Assembly (NCBI GenBank): GCA_015063795.1
Contig: SVTL01000009.1
Span: forward strand, 1 to 64,000
From: Oscillospiraceae bacterium
Lineage (GTDB): Bacteria; Bacillota; Clostridia; Oscillospirales; CAG-272
Length of the DNA stretch: 64,000 bases
Direction: 5' to 3'
The position numbers were made by a program, and so were the translations under genes. This document shows positions 24,094 to 31,800 of this stretch, in pieces. Positions within the stretch are counted from its first letter, which is position 1. The number at the start of each line of letters is the position of its first letter. Under the pieces are notes generated by a model, which saw only the letters and a program-made list of their open reading frames with translations, did not search any database and was not told where the DNA came from.

Positions 24094-24290
24094 GGCGTCA
24101 AGCGCTGACAAGTTGGGCGGAGCCCAACTTGCGGATAACGGCAGGGACGCAAAACAGCTCGTTCACGGCGCGTTTCTCATGAAGGCGTCAAGCGCTGACA
24201 AGTTGGGCAGAGCCCAACTTGCGGATAACGGCAGGGACGCAAAACAGCTCGTTCACGGCGCGTTTCTCATGAAGGCGTCAAGCGCTGATC
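24094..24290. repeat. 90-bp tandem repeat beside parS
   Basis: GGCGTCAAGCGCTGA recurs at 24094, 24184 and 24274. Two near-identical 90-bp units contain AAGTTGGGC-gga/aga-GCCCAACTT palindromes and are followed by a partial third. The 90-bp period keeps a spurious ORF open on the plus strand. Confidence 0.85.
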
Positions 24291-24299
24291 AGAACGGCG

Positions 24300-24455
24300 C
24301 AGCCGCACCCGCGTCCGCGAAGCGGACATATCGCATTCGGCAAAGCCGAATCTATCGCGCCGAACGAAGTGAGGCATATCGCGTTGGCGAAGCCAACATA
24401 TCGCGTTCGGGCTTTGCCCGAACATATCGCGCGCCGTCAGGCGCGATTCGCGTCC
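24300..24455. repeat. Mini-hairpin array, ATATCGC-linker class
   Basis: GTCCGC-gaa-GCGGAC, TTCGGC-aaa-GCCGAA, TTGGC-gaa-GCCAA, TTCGGGC-ttt-GCCCGAA and CGCGCC-gtca-GGCGCG alternate with CATATCGC linkers. The array directly follows the noc stop codon. Confidence 0.8.
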
Positions 24456-24463
24456 CCATAACG

Positions 24464-25420
24464 TCAACACCTGCGCCCGATGTGTACCCTCACCTCATAT
24501 CCGCTCTCGTCCTCGTGTTTTTCCACGCTCACCGAAGCGCCCGCCGCCTGCAGGAACGCCGCCGCGCGGTCGATGGTGTTATAAAACAGCCGCAGGTCCT
24601 TTAGAACCAGCTTATGCACCCCGGCCGTCTCCCGCTCATCCGCCGTTTCTTCGGCTGCGGATATTTGCTCTCCGCCTGCGACGGCGGCCGTTTGCTCCGT
24701 CTGATGCAACGTCTCCGGATGCACCGGCTCCGGATGCAGCGTCTGGAGATGCAGCATCTCCAGATGCTTGTCTACCAGCTCCTCGGTCTTGGACACCGTC
24801 AGTCCGCCCGCAGCTGCCGCGCGCAGCAGAGACAGACGCTCGCCGCCATCGCTCACACGAAGCAGAGCGCGGACATGCCGCTCGCTCAGGTGCGCGGCAC
24901 GCACGACCTCACGCTCCTCCTCGCTCAGCCGCAGCAGGCGCAGCTTGTTGCCCACATACGACTGACTGACCGACAGCAGCCTCGCCGCCTGCTCCTGCGT
25001 CATCCCCTCCCCCTCCATCAACGAAAGAATGGCCTCCGCCTGCTCAAAGATGTCCAATTGCTCACGCTGAACGTTCTCCAACAGCGCCAGCTCCGCAGAG
25101 CGGCGGGGATCGGTCTCGCTCACCAGACAGGGAACCCGCGTCAGCCCCAGCAGACGGCAGGCGCGAAGCCGTCTCTCCCCCGAGATCAGCTCATACCGCC
25201 TCTCCTTCCCCTCGCCGCCCAGCAAGCGCACGCTCAGCGGCTGCAAAAGCCCATACCGCCTGATGCTGTCGGCCAGCCGCACGATGGCATCCTGCTCGAA
25301 GCGCACACGGCCTCCGCTTCGTTTCGGACCGATGGCCGTCGGCGCGATCAGCTCCACCTCCCCCGCCGTACACCGCCGCGGCGCCAGCACCTCATCCTCA
25401 CTCAACACGTTCTTTTTCAC
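24464..25420 (-). CDS. noc: ParB-family protein, probable nucleoid occlusion factor Noc
   Basis: The 318-residue protein shares the ParB core (LLQPLSVRLLGGEGKERRYE; ISGERRLRACRLLG; ALLENVQREQLDIFEQAEAI) and helix-turn-helix (MTQEQAARLLSVSQSYVGNKLRLL). Its position between rsmG and parA is that of noc in Bacillus, where Noc binds NBS sites and blocks Z-rings over DNA. I saw no perfect NBS (ATTTCCCGGGAAAT) here, so a second ParB-type role remains open. A HLEMLHLQTLHPEPVHPETLH linker contains a DNA palindrome. GTG 25420 is chosen: AAAGGAG lies just upstream, whereas the ORF track uses TTG before that site. Confidence 0.85.
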   Translation of the reverse strand: MKKNVLSEDEVLAPRRCTAGEVELIAPTAIGPKRSGGRVRFEQDAIVRLADSIRRYGLLQPLSVRLLGGEGKERRYELISGERRLRACRLLGLTRVPCLVSETDPRRSAELALLENVQREQLDIFEQAEAILSLMEGEGMTQEQAARLLSVSQSYVGNKLRLLRLSEEEREVVRAAHLSERHVRALLRVSDGGERLSLLRAAAAGGLTVSKTEELVDKHLEMLHLQTLHPEPVHPETLHQTEQTAAVAGGEQISAAEETADERETAGVHKLVLKDLRLFYNTIDRAAAFLQAAGASVSVEKHEDESGYEVRVHIGRRC

Positions 25421-25608
25421 GTCCTTCTCCTTTCCGGGCAAGCGTCACGCCGCCCCTTTGCTGACCTCATCGTATCATTTCTCGTAATTTCCCGCACGAA
25501 AAAAACGTCGGCGCGAAAGGACGTCCGCTTTTGTCAAAGCACAAAAAAAGAGCCGACGTTTCCGCGCATTTTCACGCAAAACTTCGGCTCCTGCCCGATT
25601 TCGTTGTG

Positions 25609-26328
25609 TTATTTCAGAGGATTTTTGCTCATCGCGGCAAAAGAACGGGGATACTTTTTCTCGCAAGCGCCCACCTTTTCGCAGATCAGCAAAAAGCGCG
25701 AGAAGGATTCGACACCGTCGGAAAGAGAAAGCGGAATGCTCTGCCAATCACCGCCGCCCAGCGTTTTTGCGGCATTTCCCGCCAAAGCACGCTCTTCCTC
25801 GGCCTTTTCGCCCTTCATGGCCACAAAAAGACCGCCTTTTTTCACGAAAGGAAGGCAGAGCTCGCACAGGATCGGCAGAGATGCCACCGCACGGGAGATG
25901 ACCACGTCAAAGCTGCCGCGCAGCGAATCGTTGTGCGACGCCTCCTCGGCACGGGCGGAGAGCGTTGAAAGGTTGCGAAGCCCCAGACTCTCGGCCGTTT
26001 GCTTGACAAACTCCATCTTCTTCGCCGTGGAATCCAGCGCCACGATGCGCAGATCGGGACGGGCGGCCGCCAGAGGAAGCGCAGGGAAGCCGCCGCCGCT
26101 GCCAACGTCCAGCACACGCGCGTTCTGCGGCAGATAGGGCGCGGCGCTGAGGCTGTCGGTGATGTGCAGCAGCGCCATGCGCGCAGGCTCCTTGACCGCG
26201 GTGAGATTCATCACCTTGTTTTTCTCGCTCACCGCCAGACAGATCGCCTCGCAGAGCGTGCAAATGCCGTCGGTGGCATAGCTCTCCAAATGGTTTCGGA
26301 CCAGCAGGTCCGCTATGGTGTTCCGCAT
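25609..26328 (-). CDS. rsmG: 16S rRNA (guanine-527-N7)-methyltransferase RsmG
   Basis: The 239-residue protein carries the RsmG/GidB signatures: NLTAVKEPARMALLHITDSL, the SAM-binding VLDVGSGGGFPALPLA, VALDSTAKKMEFV and VVISRAVASLPIL. It methylates G527 of 16S rRNA using S-adenosylmethionine. ATG 26328 (MRNTIADLL) is preceded by AAAAGGAG; the ORF-track extension upstream is remnant comM sequence. The usual upstream partners mnmE and mnmG are not present in the window; comM lies upstream instead. Confidence 0.95.
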   Translation of the reverse strand: MRNTIADLLVRNHLESYATDGICTLCEAICLAVSEKNKVMNLTAVKEPARMALLHITDSLSAAPYLPQNARVLDVGSGGGFPALPLAAARPDLRIVALDSTAKKMEFVKQTAESLGLRNLSTLSARAEEASHNDSLRGSFDVVISRAVASLPILCELCLPFVKKGGLFVAMKGEKAEEERALAGNAAKTLGGGDWQSIPLSLSDGVESFSRFLLICEKVGACEKKYPRSFAAMSKNPLK

Positions 26329-26346
26329 GAGGTCAGTTCTCCTTTT

Positions 26347-26531
26347 GCGTCTGTTTTTCGTATGCTTCGCCCTCTTCAGACGGATTTTGCGCATCCAGCA
26401 TCACGGGCGCACGCCGTTTGCCTGCCGCTTTTGCCGCTTGCGTCTGTTTTTTCTTATGCTTCGTCCTCTTCGGACGGCTTTTCCGCATCCAGCATCACGG
26501 GCGCACGCCGTTTGCCTGCCGCTTTTGCCGC
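26347..26531. repeat. 93-bp tandem duplication of the comM 3' end
   Basis: GCGTCTGTTTTT...GCCGC occurs twice (26347-26438 and 26440-26531) with a 93-bp offset and about nine differences in ninety. The copy nearer rsmG is no longer translated as comM, because the inner copy has one extra T that creates the current stop codon. Confidence 0.85.
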
Positions 26532-28202
26532 GCGCTCGGCCTCCATGCGCCGCTCATATGCCTCCTCGGCGGTCAGCGAACGGCTCTCCGCACTTTGCAA
26601 GGGACGTCCGGGAGCGGTGGGGATCGGCGTATGCAGAAGCATGGGCGAGGGCGCCTGATCGCGGTCGAGAGAGCGGAGGTGGATGGCCTCGGCCACGTGC
26701 CGCGTGCGGATGGCGATGCTCTCGTCCAGATCGGCGATGGTGCGCGAGAGGCGGAGGATGTGATCGTAGGCGCGCGCGGAGAGACGGAGCCGCTCGAAGG
26801 CAGTCCGCAGAAGCTCCTGCGCGTCGTCCTCCAGATGGCAGATCCGCTGCAGATCGGAGGAGGTCAGGTCGGCGTTGCAGTGGATCCGCTTCTCCTTGAG
26901 AAAGGGCAGATCCTCCACGCGGGCGCGCGCCAGCTCTCGAGCCTTGATCACACGCTGACGGATGACCTCGGAGCTTTCGCCGTTGCGGGGGGCGGTCAGC
27001 TGGTCAAAGGAGAGCGCGGTCAGCTCCACCTGCATATCGATGCGGTCGGCCACCGGTCCGCTGAGACGGGCGCGGTATTCGTCCAGATCGGCCTGCTTGC
27101 ACACACATTCCCGCTGTCCGCTGGCGTAATAGCCGCAACGGCAGGGGTTGGCCGCGCCGATCATCATGAAAGCCGCCGGGAAGACCGAGCGTCCCGCCGC
27201 ACGGGAGACGACCACCTGTCGGTCCTCCATGGGCTGACGGAGCGCGTCGAGGCTGTACCGCGGAAATTCCAGCAGCTCGTCGAGGAAGAGCACGCCGTTG
27301 TGCGCCAGCGAGACCTCGCCGGGTGCGGGGACCTTGCCGCCGCCGATGAGCGCCACCGCCGAAGCGGTATGATGGGGCGCACGGAAGGGGCGCTGGGTGA
27401 GCATGGCCGTGCCCTCGGGCAGAACACCCGCCGCCGAATGCAGACGGGTGGATTCCAGCGATTCGGCAAAGGTCAGCGGAGGCAGAATGGAGGGCATCCG
27501 CTTGGCCAGCATGGACTTGCCCGAGCCGGGAGGTCCGATCATCAGAACGCTGTGACCGCCCGCCGCCGCCACCTCCAGACAGCGCTTGGCGTAGCTTTGC
27601 CCCACCACGTCCGCAAAGTCGATGTGGAAGCGGTTGAATTCCTTTTCAAATGTCCCCATGTCAAACACCGTGGGGGACAGGTCGGTCTCGCCGTTGAAGA
27701 AGGCGGTCAATTCGGAGATGTGGTCGATGGCGAAGACCGTCAGCCCCTGCACCGCCGAAGCCTCGGGCGCATTGACCGTCGGCACAAACACCGCCTGCAT
27801 CCCCGCCTTGCGCGCAGCCAGACACATGTTGATCGTGCCCTTCACCTCGCGCAGATGCCCCGAATAGGACACCTCGCCGAGAAAGCAGCAGCGGTCGAAG
27901 GCAAAACGGCTGTGGGAGATCTTCCCTGCCGCGTCCAAAATGCCCATGAGGATGGCCAGATCGTAGGAAGCGCCCTCCTTCCGCCTGCCCGCCGGTGCCA
28001 GATTGACGGCGATCGCTCCCTTGGGAAAGGGGAGGCTCAGCATCTGCGAAGCGATCCGCAGACGGCTCTTGGCCTCCCGGATGGAGGCATCGGGCAGACC
28101 GACGATGTCAAAGGCCGGGATCCCTCCCGACACCGACACCTCAACGGTGACAAGAAAGCCCTCGATGCCGTTGCTGCCGGCAGAAAAGGTGGTGGAAAGC
28201 AT
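26454..28202 (-). CDS. comM: YifB/ComM-family Mg-chelatase-like AAA+ ATPase
   Basis: The 582-residue protein has the N-terminal ComM fold (MLSTTFSAGSNGIEGFLVTV; FDIVGLPDASIREAKSR; AVNLAPAGRRKEGASYDLAI), Walker A MIGPPGSGKSMLAKRMPSIL, Walker B GVLFLDELLEF and the C-terminal LSARAYDHILRLSRTIADL. ComM is a branch-migration helicase helping recombination of taken-up DNA. The C-terminal ~70 residues beyond the domain (RSLTAEEAYERRMEAERAAK...) are an unusual extension whose DNA is tandemly duplicated. ATG 28202 is preceded by AAAGGAAACAGCGCC; the ORF-track start is too long. Confidence 0.93.
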   Translation of the reverse strand: MLSTTFSAGSNGIEGFLVTVEVSVSGGIPAFDIVGLPDASIREAKSRLRIASQMLSLPFPKGAIAVNLAPAGRRKEGASYDLAILMGILDAAGKISHSRFAFDRCCFLGEVSYSGHLREVKGTINMCLAARKAGMQAVFVPTVNAPEASAVQGLTVFAIDHISELTAFFNGETDLSPTVFDMGTFEKEFNRFHIDFADVVGQSYAKRCLEVAAAGGHSVLMIGPPGSGKSMLAKRMPSILPPLTFAESLESTRLHSAAGVLPEGTAMLTQRPFRAPHHTASAVALIGGGKVPAPGEVSLAHNGVLFLDELLEFPRYSLDALRQPMEDRQVVVSRAAGRSVFPAAFMMIGAANPCRCGYYASGQRECVCKQADLDEYRARLSGPVADRIDMQVELTALSFDQLTAPRNGESSEVIRQRVIKARELARARVEDLPFLKEKRIHCNADLTSSDLQRICHLEDDAQELLRTAFERLRLSARAYDHILRLSRTIADLDESIAIRTRHVAEAIHLRSLDRDQAPSPMLLHTPIPTAPGRPLQSAESRSLTAEEAYERRMEAERAAKAAGKRRAPVMLDAEKPSEEDEA

Positions 28203-28354
28203 GGCGCTGTTTCCTTTCTGGATTTGATTGATCCACAAAGAACCCTTTTTGGAACAAGGTTTCTTTGCTCTTTCAAAAACTTGAAAAAGACGCTTTGCTT
28301 GGCCGATTTTTGTCAAACCGAACATGTAAGCAAGGCATGTTTTCCCTGTTTTTC

Positions 28355-28460
28355 ATGTCCGCGAAGCGGACAATTCATGCGCCTGTGGCGCAATTCATGA
28401 AATCGGAGATTTCAATTCATGAACGAAGTTCAATTCATGCCCGCGAAGCGGGCTTTTCTA
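28355..28460. repeat. AATTCATG mini-hairpin array
   Basis: GTCCGC-gaa-GCGGAC, GCGCC-tgtGGCGC, AAATCGGAGATTT, GAACGAAGTTC and CCCGC-gaa-GCGGG are separated by CAATTCATG. It lies between comM and the 44-residue lipoprotein gene. Confidence 0.85.
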
Positions 28461-28508
28461 TCCCCTCACCCGACTTCGTCGGGAGCTCCCCTTTCGAAAA
28501 GGGGAGCC
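28461..28508. repeat. Solo end of the DUF559-type inverted-repeat element
   Basis: CCCCTCACCC, then CGACTTCGTCGGGAGCTCC, then CCTTTCGAAAAGGGGAGCC. This matches one end of the element at 51534-51666 and the right end of the DUF559 element at 162-616. No opposite end or gene is present. Confidence 0.65.
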
Positions 28509-28619
28509 TTACGTCCGCGAAGCGGTTCTGCGTGCCTGCGGGGACATTTCGCTTTTGCAAGCACGGCGGGAGCAAGACGACAGCCCTGCGGTTTTCCGCT
28601 TTGCTTCTTCTTTTCCCTT

Positions 28620-28700
28620 TTTATCAAAGTTTTTGAAGAGTCCAGAGGGACTTTTTTCAAAAAGTCCCTCTGGTGGGGTATGGGGCGAAGCCCCAATCGC
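28620..28700. repeat. TTTTTCAAAAAG hairpin repeat
   Basis: TCAAAGTTTTTGAAGAGTCC is followed by AGAGGGACTTTTTT-c-AAAAAGTCCCTCT and a GGGGCGAAGCCCC palindrome. It is near-identical in plan to the copy after parB at 22134-22200, in opposite orientation, and follows the lipoprotein stop codon at 28713. Confidence 0.7.
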
Positions 28701-28712
28701 TCCCCGTTCTCC

Positions 28713-28847
28713 TTACGCCATCGCGTCGGCGATCACGACCTCAGGCTCCACCTCGGAGGGCTGACAGCCGACCGTCCCGGCGAGAAGCGCGAGCGCGAGC
28801 AGCAGAAGCGCCGCTTTTTTCAGACTCTGTTTGTTGTTCATCTTCAT
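28713..28847 (-). CDS. 44-residue lipoprotein
   Basis: The peptide begins MKMNNKQSLKKAALLLLALA and continues LLAGTVGC, a complete lipoprotein signal with the Cys at about residue 26. Only about eighteen mature residues follow (QPSEVEPEVVIADAMA). AAAGGAAGAAGA precedes the ATG. It starts 23 bp after the stop of the large M14 gene, on the same strand, and is below the ORF-track limit. Its role is unknown; it may be cotranscribed with the M14 protein. Confidence 0.6.
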   Translation of the reverse strand: MKMNNKQSLKKAALLLLALALLAGTVGCQPSEVEPEVVIADAMA

Positions 28848-28870
28848 TCTTCTTCCTTTCGCTTCGGCGA

Positions 28871-31800
28871 TCATTTGCCCTTTTCGGTCATGGTGGGCAC
28901 GCCCTTCTGAGAGACGGTCAGGTTCAGCACGCAGAGCGGACCGTACTTATTCTCCTCCCAGAGACGGTCAAACTGCTCGGCCTTCAGAGGCGTGTTGTCC
29001 TGCTTGCCGTCCACGGAGCGGTAGCCGGTCTCCACGGTGAGGGAGAGGCCGTCGCCGTATTCGGCCACGAACCAGTTGCCGTAGCCGGCGTGGATGGAAT
29101 CGGCGGAGGAATAGCTGACGTTGAGGCTGTAGCCGGTGACGGTGCGGAGCATCGCGATGGCAGTCTCGTTCTTGGCCAGCTGACCGGCGGACATAAAGTT
29201 CGTCGGCATCTGCAGGCAGGGAGAATACGAGTGGTAATTGATGGTGACGTTATAGCCGATGCGGTCGATGAGCGCCTTGGTGGCGATGGTCTCGGGCTGG
29301 GTGAGACCGCCGTTTCCGAACGCATCCTTGATCTTGGGAGCCTGATACTGCTCCTTCTTCACGTAATTCTGGAAATTGGTGTTGAACATCTTGGTGTTCT
29401 TCGCGTTGTAGTAATCGCGGTGCAGGTCAACGCCGTTGATGTTGGCGGCCCATTTGCCCCACCAGATGCCCTCGGAGTCCACCCAGTCCTCGATGAAGCG
29501 GTCGTTGTCGTAATCCACGCCGCGCTCGGCAGTCTCCAGGTATTCCAGCATCACGGGCGCCAGCAGATCCTTATAATAGGCGCGCTTGGCGGGATCCTCG
29601 ATGGAATCAAGACCGCGGAGGGTGAGCATCACGCCGTCGGGGTTGCACATGGGGATGAAGGAGATGAAGTGGGTGTCAAAGAACTCCTTCATGGTGATGC
29701 CGTCCACCGAGCCGCCGTTCTGCAGGTTGTGGGCGTAGAACTCCAGCTGGCTCATCACGATCTGGCTGTTCATCAGCTCGCGGGAGTGGTCGGTGCCCTT
29801 GATGAGCGTGCGGTACTCGGCATCGGGGTTGCCCATGTGGATGACGGGGATGTCGCGTCCGAGAACGGTCTGTCCCATGACCTCCACGGTGATCACGTCG
29901 CCGTACCGCTCCTTGAGCTGCCCGATCTCGGTCATCATCCGATCGTAGGTGTATTCATAGGTGGTCGTGTCCACCACGCTGACGTAATCCTCCTTCATGG
30001 AGGTGGTGATCACGCGGCCGCCGGGAAGCATCAGCGGGATCTCGTCTGTTTCACGTGAAACAGTGGCCTCGCCGGCAATGGTACCGCTCACGCTCTCGCC
30101 GTAGACGGTGGTCACGCGGCCGCCGTCATCGCGGCAAACGATGTAGGGCGTGGCTGTCCACGCATTGCCGCCGGCCGTGCCCTTGGAGAGGGTGTAAACG
30201 CCGGTGGAGGCGATGGCGGCAGGGGAAACGGTCAGCGAGGAGTCGGCGCTTTCCAGCTTCATGCCGGCATCGAGGACCTCGCCGACACCCTCCCACAGCA
30301 TGCGGAAGGTGACGGTCTTTTCGTCGGAGGCAAGCACCTCGATCTGCGTGCGGGCGTCGCCGGTGACGGTGATGGTGGGAAGATCGACCGCCTCGTCGCG
30401 GGCATACACGGCGCGGACCACGCCGCTGGTCTTGACGTTTTCATATGTACCCTGCCATTCGGTGAAGGTGAAGCCGTCCAGCACGGGGGGCTGGGGCAGA
30501 ACAGCATCGCTTCCCTGCTTTTTCAGCGTCTGCGTGTCAAGGATGCCGCCGTCAGGACCGACGATGAGCACCACGGGGCTGAAGGTGGCGGTCAGCTCGG
30601 GCACATAGAAGGCGCGGAGCGAGGTGTCGGAGGCCAGATAGAAGGTGTAGGCAGGCTCGGCAGTGAGCAGCTTGTTGCCGTTCACATCCACCCAGCCCAA
30701 GAAGGCATAGCCGTTCATGATCTCGGCCGTCAGCGAGACCTCAACGCCGGTGCGGAGCGAGAGCGATTCCACGTCGGTGAGCGTGTCGCCGTTGAAGGTG
30801 ATGCGTCCGCTGGTGGCGTCCACGGTCAGGCGGGAGAGCGCGTTGGGCTCGGCCTTGGCATACAGAACCGTGTCCGCGGTGAACACGCCGTCCTCGGGGA
30901 TGGCAGCCTTGGCGGTCAGTCCGCTGTCGGTGAACCAGCCCTCAAAGGCGTAGCCGTGGCGGGACAGATCAAGGTCGTAAGCGATCTTGCCCTGCGCATC
31001 GGTATAAGAAACGGTGGTCTCGCCGGCCACATTCAGCTCAATGCGGTAGCCGGTGCGGTAGACAAACGAGCTTCCCTCGGACGAAGCATAGAAGCCCTCG
31101 CCGTAGAAAATGTCGGCAGGAGAGGTGATCAGCGTCTTCTGAGAGGCGGGCTCGGTGAGACGAAGCTCGGTCCGTCCGGCGCAGGAGGCGATGGTCAGCG
31201 AGGAGGAGGGGGTGAGCACCAGTCGGCCGCCGCCCTCAAAGTCGGAAATGGCGTAGCTGCCGTCCAGATGCAGAATGCCGCGGGCGGTCAGATCCACGCG
31301 CAGCTCGGGAGCCGTTACCTTGGCCAGCGAGCCGCCGCGGACGGTGAGGCTGTCAACGGTCATTTCGGCCACGCTGCCGCCCATCATGGTCACGCGGACC
31401 GCGCTCAGCTTGTCCACGCTCACGCCGTCAACATAGAGCGAAGAGGCCGCGATCTCGCCCACCTTGCCGCTCGCATCGGGCAGAGCCACGGACAGATTGC
31501 TGCGGATGGCGCCCACGTCCAGCCGGATGTCGGAGAGGGTGAGGCGGGAGGAGGTGGTGATGCTGCCGCTGACCGTCAGAGACGCGCCGGAAACGGTCAG
31601 ATCCTTGCTCAGCGTCAGGTCGCCGGAGACGGTCACATCCTTTTCGAGCACGATGCGCTCAGCACCCGAGGCGATCGCGCGCTCGATGGTGGCATAGCGG
31701 TCGGTGCCGGTCTGATCGGACACATAAGCGGTCTTGGGCGAGCCCCAGACGGCTTCAAAGGCCACGTAAGTATCGCCCAGCTTGTAGGCATCGCCGGGGT

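Noticed and set aside
24083-24604. 173-aa ORF with two 30-residue repeats downstream of parS
   Set aside because: It arises from the 90-bp tandem repeat and then runs antisense through a hairpin array and the end of noc; no ribosome-binding site precedes it.
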